A stretch of DNA of 64,000 bases, taken from Halorussus pelagicus (GTDB taxonomy: Archaea > Halobacteriota > Halobacteria > Halobacteriales > Haladaptataceae). The stretch covers positions 1,364,001 to 1,428,000 of the forward strand of contig NZ_CP035119.1 in the NCBI RefSeq assembly GCF_004087835.1, read 5' to 3'. This document shows positions 49,513 to 61,726 of this stretch, in pieces. The notes beneath the pieces were generated by a model. The model saw only the letters and a list, made by a program, of their open reading frames with translations, was not told where the DNA came from and did not search any database. Position 1 is the first letter of the stretch. Each line of letters starts with the position of its first letter. The translations under genes and the position numbers were made by a program.

Positions 49513-49535
49513 AACCGTGTCCCTTAAGTGGGAGA
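49513..49535 (+). promoter_or_regulatory. internal spacer promoter, rrnB
   Basis: AACCGTGTCCCTTAAGTGGG, the counterpart of the rrnA spacer element. Its core CCTTAAGTGG is kept while the preceding tRNA region has diverged. Confidence 0.55.
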
Positions 49536-49721
49536 CGAGAGAACGTTCAAGTCCGAGACAACCGATGCACTACACCGTGAGAGCGCGTGTAGGAAGGGTT
49601 CGATGCACGCTCCTACACCACCTGTAGGACGTGACGATGACGACCGTATGTACGTGCAATCCAGGCGTCCACTGGATCCGATGCAGTCAATCCGGGTCAC
49701 AGTGCGATGTTTACCAACAGC

Positions 49722-52631
<2,910 letters not shown>

Positions 52632-52722
52632 CATTCATCACCGCACTGCGCCCGATTGATTACATCGGGTCCAGGCGCAAACTGGATTGCACAAAACACA
52701 TACGGTCGTTTGCATCGAGCTA

Positions 52723-52766
52723 CCGACGTTGGACAATTGTTCGCGGTTCGATTCCGCGAGTCGGCG
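52723..52766 (+). ncRNA. mini-tRNA-like element before 5S rRNA, rrnB
   Basis: Identical to the rrnA element: CCGAC/GTCGG stem around a TCGCGG-TTCGATT-CCGCGA T-arm-like hairpin, ending just before 5S. Probable tRNase Z site. Confidence 0.65.
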
Positions 52767-52890
52767 TTAAGGCGGCCAGAGCGGTGGGGTAAACACCCGT
52801 ACCCATCCCGAACACGGAAGTTAAGCCCGCCTGCGTTTCGGGGAGTACTGGAGTGCGCGAGCCTCTGGGAAATCCGATTCGCCGCCTGCC
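52767..52890 (+). rRNA. 5S ribosomal RNA, rrnB
   Basis: Same as rrnA 5S except for G instead of A at 52888 in the last bases (GCCGCCTGCC). Confidence 0.95.
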
Positions 52891-52907
52891 ATTCATACTG
52901 ACACCCT

Positions 52908-52936
52908 CTTCAGGAAGTAGTCCTGAAGGGGGGTTT
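52908..52936 (+). terminator. rrnB terminator hairpin
   Basis: CTTCAGGA-AGTAG-TCCTGAAG followed by GGGGGTTTTG, as in rrnA. Similarity between the operons ends about 30 bases further on. Confidence 0.7.
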
Positions 52937-52972
52937 TGTATTTCGAACGCGACGACGCTCGCCGAGGACCGC

Positions 52973-52980
52973 TATATTTA
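52973..52980 (+). promoter_or_regulatory. TATA box of tRNA-Cys
   Basis: TATATTTA lies 29 bases before the tRNA-Cys 5' end and beyond the rrnB terminator. The tRNA therefore seems to have its own promoter. Confidence 0.6.
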
Positions 52981-53009
52981 AGCGCAACGAGTGACTACCA
53001 GAAAGTAGC

Positions 53010-53085
53010 GCCAAGGTGGCAGAGTCCGGCCGAACGCAGCGGCCTGCAGAGCCGCCTACCGCCGGTTCAAATCCGGCCCTTGGCT
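53010..53085 (+). tRNA. tRNA-Cys (anticodon GCA)
   Basis: 76 bases. Acceptor GCCAAGG/CCTTGGC, anticodon arm GCGGC-CTGCAGA-GCCGC (anticodon GCA), T arm GCCGG-TTCAAAT-CCGGC, discriminator T. tRNA-Cys at the end of an rRNA operon is common in haloarchaea; rrnA has none. Confidence 0.96.
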
Positions 53086-53175
53086 TATTTACTTTGCAGA
53101 GTTCACACCGATACTGACGAGCGTAGCAGGAATTATTTATTAGCCGCGCCACCTGACTGAGACGACCCCGACGAC

Positions 53176-56100
53176 ATGACGTGGGAAGAAATTCAGCAGG
53201 ACCTCGACGACGACGGGCAGGGTGTTCTCGCTCGACTGCTCCCGAACGTCTTCGCCCACCGCATCTTCGGCGACCCCGAGGAGCGACGGCGGAGACACGA
53301 GCGGCGACGTGAAGAGGCCCGAGAGGCGTACGAAAACGAGGTCGAACCGGCGCTCGACCGCTGTGACGACCTCGAAGACGCGCTTTCGCCCGCTGTAGCC
53401 GACGGCGAATCGCTTCCGGCAGACGTACCGGCGAAGGGAAAGCAGATAGGGTCCGCACGCGAGAGACTCGCCAATTTCCGCTCGGCCGTAGACAAGGAGT
53501 ACCTTACCGAGTCCGAGCTTACAGCCGTCTCTCGGGCCGAGGAGTCGCTGTCCGAGTACGAGGTGTTCATCCCAGCGAAACGGCGCTACGACGAGCGAAT
53601 CGCGTTGGTAACGCGGACCGTCGAGACGCTGGAGACGGCTCTCGAACCGTTCGTAAACTACGACCGCTACATGACTACTACGGTCGAAGAAACGCTCCGA
53701 GCGCAGCGCAACGAACTCCGCGAGGACCTCCGGTCGTTACGGTCGGACGTGAACCTCTCGGTGCTTTCGGACGCAGACACCGATCAGTTGGAGCGGGTTG
53801 AGGCGTTCTCCGGGTCGGTCTCGTCGTTGCTGGACGGCTACAACGACGAGTTCGTGAATCGTCGAATCGACGACTGCGAGGACTTGTTCACCGACATCGA
53901 CGACGCTGGCCACGACCTCAACCGCGACCAGTGCGAGGCGGTCGTACGCAACGACACGTACAATCAGGTCGTCGCGGCCGCCGGAACCGGCAAGACGTTC
54001 GCGTTGACGTATCGAATCGCCTACCTCGTCACCGAGTGCGGCGTCGCGCCCGACCGAATCGCTGCGCTCACGTACACTACCGAGGCCGCCAAGGAGATGG
54101 AGGACCGACTCGAAGCGCAGTTCGGTATCGCCGACGTGACCGTCCGGACCATCCACTCGTTCGCGTACCGAATCGCGCGCGAGGCCGCCGACGGCGACCC
54201 CCGGCCGCCGCAGTCCGGCGACGTGTACAACCTCATCGACGACGTGATTCGAAAGGAGACTTCGAGCGGCGAAACCAAGTTCGCCCACCACTACGTCCAG
54301 TTTCTCTACCACTACAAGGACGAGTATCTCGACCGAACCGACTTCGAGTCGAAGGCCGACTACGTGGCCGAGCGCGCCGAGCAGACCTACGAGACGTTGG
54401 CGGGCGAGACGGTCGCCTCGCGCGCCGAGAAGGTCGTCGCCGACTTCCTGTTCGCTCACGGCGTCGCCTACCAGTACGAGTCCATCGCCGAGTGGGCCGA
54501 TACCGCCGAGGACAAGGGGGCGTATCGCCCCGACTTCTATCTCCCCGAGTACGACCTCTACATCGAACACTGGGGCATCGACGAGGATGGCGAAGTCGCG
54601 CCGTGGTTCTCGTGGACGACCGAGGAGTATCTCGGGAAACTCCGGTGGGCGCGTGGGGAGTTCGACAAAAACGACGAGTACGAACTGATAGACACGTACG
54701 ACTTCGAGCACCAACGCGACCCCGACCATCTCCGGGCGGTGTTGAAACATCGCCTCGCGCGTCGCGGCGTCGAACTCGACCGGATGGCGTTCGAAGACCT
54801 CGTGGACTCGACGTTCGAGTATCACGAGAAGGAGCGTGACATCAAGGAGTCGTTCAAGGAGTTCGTGGAAAACGCCAAAACGTTCGACGTGGGTCCGGAC
54901 GAGATAGCCGACCGACTCAACCCCGAGCGCCCGCGCCAGTACCACTTCGGACGGTGCGCCGCAATCGTCCTCCGGCGGTACGACGACTATCTCGCTCGCA
55001 ACGACCTCGTGGATTTCAACGACATGATCTACGACGCCATCGCGGCCATCGAGGACGCGCCCGACGAGTACCGAGGTCGGTACGACCACGTCCTCGTGGA
55101 CGAGTTTCAGGACGTTGCGATGAGCCAGATACGCCTCGTCAACCGTCTCACCGGGCCGGACGCCGCGAAGCTGTTTTGCGTCGGCGACGACTGGCAGAGC
55201 ATCTACTCCTTTCAGGGGTCGGAAGTCGAGTATTTCATCGACTTCGAGGAACACTTCGGCCCGGCGGCCGAGACCTATCTCACCGAGAACTATCGGTGTC
55301 CGGCGACGGTCCTCGAAGCCGGAAACGACCTCATCCGGAACAACGACGACCAGATAGAGAAGACGGTGTCAGCCGAGAGCGGCCGGGATACGACCCCAAA
55401 ACTCCACACGCTCGAAGGGTTCACCGACGGTGCGTACGCGCGTCGAGTCGGCGAGTACGCCGCCGACCTCGTGGAGCAGTGCGTCGAGTCGGGGAGCGAC
55501 CCCGGCGACGTGATGGTACTGTGTCGCTACGACGGCGGCGCGCCCTACCTCGACGAACTCAAGAAGGAACTCGAAACGCGCGAGATTCCCTACGACGGCA
55601 AAGAGGACCACTACCGACCGCGCGGATTCGCTGGCGAGCACAGCGACGACTTCGACCCGGAGGTCGGCGTCTCCGCGTTCTCCGTCCACCAGTCGAAGGG
55701 CCGCGAGGCCGAACACGTCATCCTCCTCCACGCCGCCGAGGGCGTCTTCGGCTTCCCGGCGGAGGACCGCGACGACGAACTCGTCGCGCCGGTCCGCGAG
55801 GTGGCGACCAACACGCTGGCCGAGGAGCGCCGCCTGTTCTACGTCGCCATCACTCGGACTGAGGGCAACCTCCACGTTCTCACGAAGCAGAACGCCGTCT
55901 CCCCGTTCGCCGAGGAAATACGCGACTACGTCGATGAAGTCCGCTCGGTCGCGGCACCCGGCGAGGTCGGCGGCCGGACGACGCTCACGGCGGCCGTGAA
56001 CACGCTCTTCGAGGATACCCACTCCACGCAGCGACAGGCGGGCGTCCTGCGCGACGAGACCGGGACGGTCCGGTTCGTCTCGTGGGAGAGCGACGACCCG

Positions 56101-56241
56101 CCGGAGGTCGAGGAGGGCGTCTGGTACCGCTTCGAGGACGTGACGGTCAACGAGTACAACGACGACACCCAGATAGTCGTCTCGGGGGACGCGACCACGG
56201 TCGAACTGTACCGTGAGGAAACCGACGCGGCGACCCGGTAG
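53176..56241 (+). CDS. helicase IV/UvrD-like helicase with nuclease-like insert and RPA-type OB domain
   Basis: 1,021 aa. A coiled, charged N-terminal region (1-245) precedes the SF1 core: LNRDQCEAVV Q-motif, Walker A AAAGTGKT (267-274), VLVDEFQDV, GDDWQSIYSFQGS, NYRCP, FSVHQSKGREAEHVILLHA, FYVAITRTE. An insert in the first domain holds RPDFYLPEYDLYIEHWG (451-467), as in helicase IV proteins with a Vsr/PD-(D/E)XK-like fold. The last 70 residues (GTVRFVSWESDDPPEVEEG, WYRFEDVTVNEYNDD) look like an RPA OB fold. It is probably a DNA repair or ssDNA-guided helicase and directly follows rrnB and tRNA-Cys. Confidence 0.85.
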   Translation: MTWEEIQQDLDDDGQGVLARLLPNVFAHRIFGDPEERRRRHERRREEAREAYENEVEPALDRCDDLEDALSPAVADGESLPADVPAKGKQIGSARERLANFRSAVDKEYLTESELTAVSRAEESLSEYEVFIPAKRRYDERIALVTRTVETLETALEPFVNYDRYMTTTVEETLRAQRNELREDLRSLRSDVNLSVLSDADTDQLERVEAFSGSVSSLLDGYNDEFVNRRIDDCEDLFTDIDDAGHDLNRDQCEAVVRNDTYNQVVAAAGTGKTFALTYRIAYLVTECGVAPDRIAALTYTTEAAKEMEDRLEAQFGIADVTVRTIHSFAYRIAREAADGDPRPPQSGDVYNLIDDVIRKETSSGETKFAHHYVQFLYHYKDEYLDRTDFESKADYVAERAEQTYETLAGETVASRAEKVVADFLFAHGVAYQYESIAEWADTAEDKGAYRPDFYLPEYDLYIEHWGIDEDGEVAPWFSWTTEEYLGKLRWARGEFDKNDEYELIDTYDFEHQRDPDHLRAVLKHRLARRGVELDRMAFEDLVDSTFEYHEKERDIKESFKEFVENAKTFDVGPDEIADRLNPERPRQYHFGRCAAIVLRRYDDYLARNDLVDFNDMIYDAIAAIEDAPDEYRGRYDHVLVDEFQDVAMSQIRLVNRLTGPDAAKLFCVGDDWQSIYSFQGSEVEYFIDFEEHFGPAAETYLTENYRCPATVLEAGNDLIRNNDDQIEKTVSAESGRDTTPKLHTLEGFTDGAYARRVGEYAADLVEQCVESGSDPGDVMVLCRYDGGAPYLDELKKELETREIPYDGKEDHYRPRGFAGEHSDDFDPEVGVSAFSVHQSKGREAEHVILLHAAEGVFGFPAEDRDDELVAPVREVATNTLAEERRLFYVAITRTEGNLHVLTKQNAVSPFAEEIRDYVDEVRSVAAPGEVGGRTTLTAAVNTLFEDTHSTQRQAGVLRDETGTVRFVSWESDDPPEVEEGVWYRFEDVTVNEYNDDTQIVVSGDATTVELYREETDAATR

Positions 56242-56255
56242 CGGCGACGGCCGAC

Positions 56256-56966
56256 CTACGGTCGTCGCGCTTTCAGCACCGGAATTTCTTCGACGCGCTC
56301 GTCGGACAGTGCGTCCCAGAACACGCCACTCGGTTTGGCCGAGTCGGTCTCGGTCCGAATCGTCTCCGTCGGCGTCACCACGAAGTCCAGCGGCACGTCG
56401 TGGGTCTCGACCGCTACCTCGTCGTCCACGACCTGCGAGTCGTGAACCGTGGTTGCGACAGGCGTCTCGCCGTTTACGAGTCCCAACTCTCGGAGGACGG
56501 CGTATTCGAGGTCGCTGTACCCCTCACCTTTCCCCACTCGCGCGCCCGTCGCGGTGACCGCGACGCTCCCCGACACCACGAGGTCGATGCCTGCAACGTC
56601 CTCGGGCGCGACCTGCCGAGCGTACGATTCGACGTGCGAGATAGTCGGCGCGCTGTCGTACTCCTCGGGCGGAATCTCCGCGGGGTCGAGTTCGTAGAAC
56701 GGCTTCTCGTCTCGGAGGCGCGGCACCGCCATGTAGACGGTCTTGCCCTCGCGGAGCGCGCGCCGTCGGACGGGCAGTTGGGGCGCGTCGGGGTTGGCCT
56801 TGATGGCGTCGGCCTCGCGCCATTCCTCCGTCTCGGCGAGTCGGTCGGCGGCGTCGCTCGCCCCGGAGAAGTTCGGGATGCGGTCGTGGGGCGGGAAGGG
56901 GAATCGGGCGATGCCTTCGGCTTCGAGGTGGTCCCAGATTCGCTCGCGGAGGTTCTGTTTGGACAT
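56256..56966 (-). CDS. 5-formyltetrahydrofolate cyclo-ligase-like protein
   Basis: 236 aa from the ATG at 56964-56966; the frame runs on upstream only as shadow of the ABC permease. Family features: N-terminal helix NLRERIWDHLEAEGIARFP, basic stretch PVRRRALREGKTVYMAVPRL, glycine strand DLVVSGSVAVTATGARVGKGEGYSDLEYAVLREL (read here as its parts GARVGKGEGYSD), and DVPLDFVVTPTETIRT. It would convert 5-formyl- to 5,10-methenyl-THF. Substrate identity in archaea is not certain. Confidence 0.85.
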   Translation of the reverse strand: MSKQNLRERIWDHLEAEGIARFPFPPHDRIPNFSGASDAADRLAETEEWREADAIKANPDAPQLPVRRRALREGKTVYMAVPRLRDEKPFYELDPAEIPPEEYDSAPTISHVESYARQVAPEDVAGIDLVVSGSVAVTATGARVGKGEGYSDLEYAVLRELGLVNGETPVATTVHDSQVVDDEVAVETHDVPLDFVVTPTETIRTETDSAKPSGVFWDALSDERVEEIPVLKARRP

Positions 56967-57001
56967 GCCAGAACGAGGGACCGCGGCGACCGAAAAACCA
57001 C

Positions 57002-57859
57002 CTACTGGACTTCGGAACTCGACGCCCGGTTGAGCATGTACACGGCGAACGCGCCCAGAACCAAGTCGAGACCGACCAGCACGGCGACGTTCGGCAGAAT
57101 CGTCTCCCAGACCCACCCGTCGATGACGAGCGCGCGGGCCGCGTCCACGCCGTAGGTCACGGGGTTGAAATCGCTGATGACCTGAATCCAGTCGGGGAGG
57201 AGTTCGACGGGGAGGAACGCCGACGAGACGAACAACAGCGGGAACTGGAGGATGTTCGCGCCGATGATGGTTGACTCTTGGTCGCGGGTAACCAACGCGA
57301 CGACGTTCGAGAACGCGGTGAACCACCCGGCGAACACGATACCGATGGCGACGATGGCGAGCGCGCCCGCGACGCCGGTAACGACATTCGCGCCGAGGAG
57401 GACGCCCAACCCGAGAATGATGAGAATCTGGACCGTGATGCGGAGCATCTCCGCCAAGGTCTTGCCGAGGAACACCGCCGCGCGGTTCATCGGACTCACC
57501 AGCACTTTCTCGAACATCCCTTCCTCGATGTCGTTGACGAGACCGATGCCGGATGTTGCGGCCGCGACCAGCGACACCTGAATCACGATGGCCGGGAGGA
57601 GAAAGCTCTCGTAGGTGATACTCGTCCCGCCGCGGCTGATGGCTCCGGTGGCGACCTGCCCGAAGACCTGCGTGAAGAGGACGAGGAAGACGATTGGTTG
57701 AATCAGCGAGGCGGTCAGCACGAACGGGTTGCGAACCGCCTTCAGGTTCCACCGCTTGAAGTTGACCCACACGTCGGTCCCGAACCCTCGCTCTCCGCCG
57801 CCCGTCTCGCCGGGCGCGATGGTCGGCCCGCCCGTCGCCTCGTCGGTCTCGCTACTCAT
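57002..57859 (-). CDS. ABC-2 type permease (DrrB-like)
   Basis: 285 aa, six transmembrane helices after a soluble N-terminus. Typical ABC-2 blocks are RNPFVLTASLIQPIVFLVLF, GIGLVNDIEEGMFEKVLVSP and the helix ending FVSSAFLPVELLPDWIQ. It forms an exporter with the preceding ATPase (overlap of four bases). Substrate unknown; DrrAB homologues export drugs, lipids or polysaccharide. Confidence 0.9.
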   Translation of the reverse strand: MSSETDEATGGPTIAPGETGGGERGFGTDVWVNFKRWNLKAVRNPFVLTASLIQPIVFLVLFTQVFGQVATGAISRGGTSITYESFLLPAIVIQVSLVAAATSGIGLVNDIEEGMFEKVLVSPMNRAAVFLGKTLAEMLRITVQILIILGLGVLLGANVVTGVAGALAIVAIGIVFAGWFTAFSNVVALVTRDQESTIIGANILQFPLLFVSSAFLPVELLPDWIQVISDFNPVTYGVDAARALVIDGWVWETILPNVAVLVGLDLVLGAFAVYMLNRASSSEVQ

Positions 57860-58872
57860 CGCATCACCTCCGCGTCCACCGCGGAGTCGTCCGGCGCTTC
57901 CTCCAACTCCTCGCCCGTGATGGCGAGGAACACGTCGTCCAGCGTCGGCGCGCGCACGTTGAATCCGGTGACGGTCAGCCCTTCGTCGCGGAGCGCCACG
58001 AGGAGGTCCGTCCCGTTAGTCCGGGCGTTGCGCGCGGTGACGGTCAGGCCGTCGTCGGTCACTTCGACGCTGGCCGAGTCGAAGACGCCCGACGAGCGCG
58101 CGACTTCCGCGGCGCGCTCGCGCGCGGCCTCGCCCCCGTCGATTTCGATGTCGAGGAGTTCGCCGCCGACCCGGCGTTTCAGTTCGGCGGGCGACCCGGT
58201 GGCGACGATTTCGCCGTCGAGGATAACCGCGATGCGGTCGCAGAGCTGGTCGGCCTCTTCGAGGTACTGGGTGGTCAGAAATATGGTCGTCCCCTGCTCG
58301 TTGATACGCTGGAAATATTTCCAGAGTCGGTTTCTGGCCTTCGGGTCGAGTCCGGTGGTCGGTTCGTCCAGAAAGACCAGCGGTGGCTGGTGGACCAGCG
58401 CGGTCGCGGCGTCGAGGCGCTTTTTCATTCCGCCCGAGAAGTCGTCGGCGCGCTTGTCGGCCACGTCCGCGAGGTCGGCGAGTTCGAGCAACTCCTCGAT
58501 GCGCTCTCCTCGCTCGCTCCGAGGGACGCCGTAGGCCTCGCACGCGAACCGGACGTTCTCGCGCGCGGTGAGTTCCGGGTCGATGTTGGTCTCTTGGGCC
58601 ATGTAGCCGATGGATTCCCGAACCGATTGGGCCTGCTCGCGCACGTCGAACCCGTTGACCCGGATTTCGCCGCCGGTCGGTTTCAACAGCGTCGCCAGCA
58701 TCTTGATGGTTGTCGTCTTCCCCGCGCCGTTCGGCCCGAGGAAGCCGAAGAACTCGCCTTCGGGCACCGTGAGGTCCACCGACTTCACGGCCTCGGTCCC
58801 GTCGCTGTAGGTCAGTGAAGCGTTGTCTGCGGCTATCGCGTTCCTCGATTCGGTGGCTGCGTCCGTATCCAT
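57856..58872 (-). CDS. ABC transporter ATP-binding protein (DrrA-like)
   Basis: 338 aa. Walker A GPNGAGKTTT, Q-loop YMAQETNID, signature DDFSGGMKKRL, Walker B PLVFLDEPTTGLD, switch His replaced in the context LTTQYLEEADQLCDRIAVI (Q instead of H, common in DrrA). A C-terminal extension (about 230-338) carries the DrrA regulatory domain. It forms an operon with the ABC-2 permease, overlapping by four bases. Confidence 0.92.
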   Translation of the reverse strand: MDTDAATESRNAIAADNASLTYSDGTEAVKSVDLTVPEGEFFGFLGPNGAGKTTTIKMLATLLKPTGGEIRVNGFDVREQAQSVRESIGYMAQETNIDPELTARENVRFACEAYGVPRSERGERIEELLELADLADVADKRADDFSGGMKKRLDAATALVHQPPLVFLDEPTTGLDPKARNRLWKYFQRINEQGTTIFLTTQYLEEADQLCDRIAVILDGEIVATGSPAELKRRVGGELLDIEIDGGEAARERAAEVARSSGVFDSASVEVTDDGLTVTARNARTNGTDLLVALRDEGLTVTGFNVRAPTLDDVFLAITGEELEEAPDDSAVDAEVMR

Positions 58873-58978
58873 AGTTTTCCCTCGGTGCCGAGAGTCGGTC
58901 GCCGACTCTCCGCACTACTCGTCACATACTACGAACGCGAGAAGGATATACGTGGGAGTCCGAAACCGATTCCACAAG

Positions 58979-59959
58979 TCAGCGACGTTCCACTGGGACT
59001 GACTCGCCGCGTTCGGCGCTCTCGTACAGCGCGTCGATGACCGCCATGTTCTCGACTGCTTCGTCGGCGTCGGTGCGCGGGGAGTCGCCCGACTCGACAC
59101 ACTCCGCGAAGCGTTCGACTTCCAGTCGGTACTGGTCGGTCGGCTCGAACGTCTCGACGGCGTGACGGCCGTCAACCTCGTACTCGATTTCGACGCCCTC
59201 GTCTCCTCGCGGGACGAACGCCTCGCGCGCTTCGAGCCAGCCGTCCTCGGCCTCGACGCGGTAATACTGGGCGTCGGCGGTCTCGAATCCGCAGGAGACC
59301 TCAGCGGTTCGGCCGTCCTCGTACTCCAAGACGCCCGCAAGTTTCGTGTCCACGCCGTAGTCGCCCTCGTCGTGGGTCGTCGCGTACGCGCGCTCGGGGT
59401 CTCCGAGGAAGAGACGCGCCGCGCTGACCGCGTAACACCCCACGTCCATCAGGCTTCCACCCGCGAGGTCCGGGTCGAGGCGGACGTTCTCGGGGTCGTC
59501 CATCGGGAACTGGAAGGTGGCGTTCACCGACCGAACGTCGCCCAACTCCTCGCGGACGACCGCCACGGCGCGCTCGGTTCTGGGGTGATAGCGGTACATG
59601 AACGCCTCCATCAGGGTGACGCCGCGCTCGGCGCAGTAGTCCCCGACTTCGCGGGCCTGCCGCGCATCGACAGCGAGCGGTTTCTCACAGAGGACGTGCA
59701 GGCCCGCGTCGGCGGCCTTCTTCGTCCACTCAGCGTGGAGCGCGTTCGGGAGCGGGTTGTACACCGCGTCTAACTCGTCGTCCGCGAGCAGGGCGTCGTA
59801 GGAGTCGTAGGCCCGCGGAATGCCGAACTCGTCGGCGAACGCCGCGGCCGAGTCCTCCTCGCGGGAGGCGACAGCGAGCAGGTCGTGGTCGGTGTCCAAA
59901 ATTGCGGGGACGACTGCCGCGCGTCCGATGTTGGCGGTGCTGACGACGCCGAAGTTCAT
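58979..59959 (-). CDS. Gfo/Idh/MocA family oxidoreductase
   Basis: 326 aa from the ATG at 59957-59959; a GTG three codons upstream is the alternative. Rossmann start FGVVSTANIGRAAVVPAIL, the characteristic EKP in HVLCEKPLAVDARQA, and MEAFMYRYHPRTERAV in the C-terminal domain. Such haloarchaeal proteins often act on sugars (for example xylose dehydrogenase). The substrate here is not predictable. Independent gene. Confidence 0.88.
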   Translation of the reverse strand: MNFGVVSTANIGRAAVVPAILDTDHDLLAVASREEDSAAAFADEFGIPRAYDSYDALLADDELDAVYNPLPNALHAEWTKKAADAGLHVLCEKPLAVDARQAREVGDYCAERGVTLMEAFMYRYHPRTERAVAVVREELGDVRSVNATFQFPMDDPENVRLDPDLAGGSLMDVGCYAVSAARLFLGDPERAYATTHDEGDYGVDTKLAGVLEYEDGRTAEVSCGFETADAQYYRVEAEDGWLEAREAFVPRGDEGVEIEYEVDGRHAVETFEPTDQYRLEVERFAECVESGDSPRTDADEAVENMAVIDALYESAERGESVPVERR

Positions 59960-60045
59960 GCTCGACACGTCGTGGTCCCGACAGAAAAATCACCCTGCTC
60001 GCGCCCGTGCGTCTCCCCCCGTCGCTTCCCGAACGCTCTCCGAAC

Positions 60046-61575
60046 TCACACCGCGACGGTCCGGGAGACCCACCCTGTCGCGCCGCTCGGATAGGGCTGA
60101 GCGAATTCCTCGGGTTGCACGGTCCCTTCGCCGTCGATTGCTCGGACGACGACCTCGTGTTCGCCCGGCGAGGCCGTCCACTCGTAGCGCCACTGTCGCC
60201 ACACATCCTCGCCCGGAAGCGGGTCCGAGAGTTCGGTCTCCGTCCACGTCTCGCCGTCGTCGGTCGAGACCTCGACTTTTCGAATCCCTCGCGTGCCCGC
60301 ATAGGCGTGGCCAGCGACCTCGACGCGCTCTCCCGGCGAGTCGCCTTGACTGCCAGCGAGCGAACTGTCGAGGCGGTTCACGGCGTGGAGTTTCGCCACC
60401 GTATTCACCGGGCCAGTGCCGTGCCACCCGCGCTTCTCCCAGTAGCCCTCCTGTTCCTCGTCCAGTATCTCGATTTCCGTGACCCACTTGACGTTGATTT
60501 CGCCCCAGTGGCCCGGCACGAGCAGTCTGACGGGGTAGCCGTGGCCGCGCGGGAGTCGCCGACCGTTCATCCCGAACGCGAGGAAGGCGTCTTCGAGCGC
60601 GCCGAGCGGGAACTCCTGATAGTACCCGTCTACCGCTCGGACCAGCACACAGCAGTTCTCGGAGCCACCGCTATCTGCTTCGTCGAGCAGGTCGCTCACC
60701 GGCACGCCGGTCCACACCGCGGTGTCTATCTTCCGCCCGTTGAGCGACTCGCCGACGCACCGCAGAGTGATGACTCGGTTTTCGACGGTCATCTCGGTCA
60801 GTTCTTCAAAGCCGACTGTCACCTCCCGGCCGACCTCGCCCGTCACCGAGAGGTCCCACTTGTCGTCGCTCGGGTTCGGATTCACGTTGTTCACGTCCAC
60901 CTCGTAGAAGCTCTCGGTTGGGGTCACCAGCCCTGACAGGCCGGAAACGCCGAGTGACTGGTCGGCGGCGCGGGCGAGCAGGTCGTCGGCCTCGCGCTGG
61001 GTCGCCTCGCTCGTCACGTCCGAGATAGGACCGGACTCGACGCCCGTGGTGCCAGCGCCCCGGTAGACCGATAGTCCCGCGAACCCGGCGACCGCCCCGA
61101 GCGCGGCTATCGCCTTCCGCCGCGAGGTCGAGACCCGAGACGCCCACACGTCGCGCCCGACCGCCCACCCGCGCTCGCCGACGGCGAGCGCCGCGGCCAC
61201 CGGTCCCGCGACGGCCAGCGACTGCTCGGGCGCGCCGGTCGCCGCGACTGCGAGTAACCAACTGGCGAGACCCCCGGCGACGACCGCGGTGTACGGCACC
61301 TCCGAGCGCTTCCCGATTCGAATCGCACCGAGCGCGACTCCGGCAAGCAGGCCGACAGCGAGCGCGACTGCGACACCGAACGCGAGCCGTTGACCCCAGT
61401 CGCCAAGCTCCCGAATCGCGGTTGTCGTCACGACACCCGGCGTGAGGTCCACGACGAGCGCGGACACCGGGGCGACGACGAACTCGGGTGTCCGCCCCGC
61501 GACGGCGAACGATCCGGCGACCCCGCAGACGCCCGCGCTCATCGCGGTCGCAGTCTCCGCGCGCGAAATGTTCAT
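60046..61575 (-). CDS. membrane-anchored sulfite-oxidase-type molybdoenzyme
   Basis: 509 aa. The first 150 residues form about four membrane helices (VPYTAVVAGGLASWLLAVAA is one). A Mo-pterin domain follows (about 200-390): VITLRCVGESLNGRKIDTA carries the cysteine ligand, then LVRAVDGYYQEFPLGALEDAF and RLPRGHGYPVRLLVPGHWG. A C-terminal Mo-co dimerisation domain follows (VEVAGHAYAGTRGIRKVEVS). The cofactor domain should face outside the cell. Oxidised substrate unknown. The gene is divergent from the next one. Confidence 0.85.
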   Translation of the reverse strand: MNISRAETATAMSAGVCGVAGSFAVAGRTPEFVVAPVSALVVDLTPGVVTTTAIRELGDWGQRLAFGVAVALAVGLLAGVALGAIRIGKRSEVPYTAVVAGGLASWLLAVAATGAPEQSLAVAGPVAAALAVGERGWAVGRDVWASRVSTSRRKAIAALGAVAGFAGLSVYRGAGTTGVESGPISDVTSEATQREADDLLARAADQSLGVSGLSGLVTPTESFYEVDVNNVNPNPSDDKWDLSVTGEVGREVTVGFEELTEMTVENRVITLRCVGESLNGRKIDTAVWTGVPVSDLLDEADSGGSENCCVLVRAVDGYYQEFPLGALEDAFLAFGMNGRRLPRGHGYPVRLLVPGHWGEINVKWVTEIEILDEEQEGYWEKRGWHGTGPVNTVAKLHAVNRLDSSLAGSQGDSPGERVEVAGHAYAGTRGIRKVEVSTDDGETWTETELSDPLPGEDVWRQWRYEWTASPGEHEVVVRAIDGEGTVQPEEFAQPYPSGATGWVSRTVAV

Positions 61576-61726
61576 AGATAACAGTTAGCAGTCTGGCGAC
61601 AAAGCAGTTGGGTCGGCGAACGGCGTGCAAAGCGGAGAGACGACCTTCACGATAGATATGCCGGAATCGTTCTATCGAAAGCAAAAAAAGCAATCATTAA
61701 ACGGCGCGCGTCGAAACGCTTCGAAC

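Noticed and set aside
55369-56022. Long minus-strand frames opposite helicase and other GC-rich genes
   Set aside because: Typical antisense shadows of GC-rich genes; Val/Arg-rich and without starts supported by promoters.
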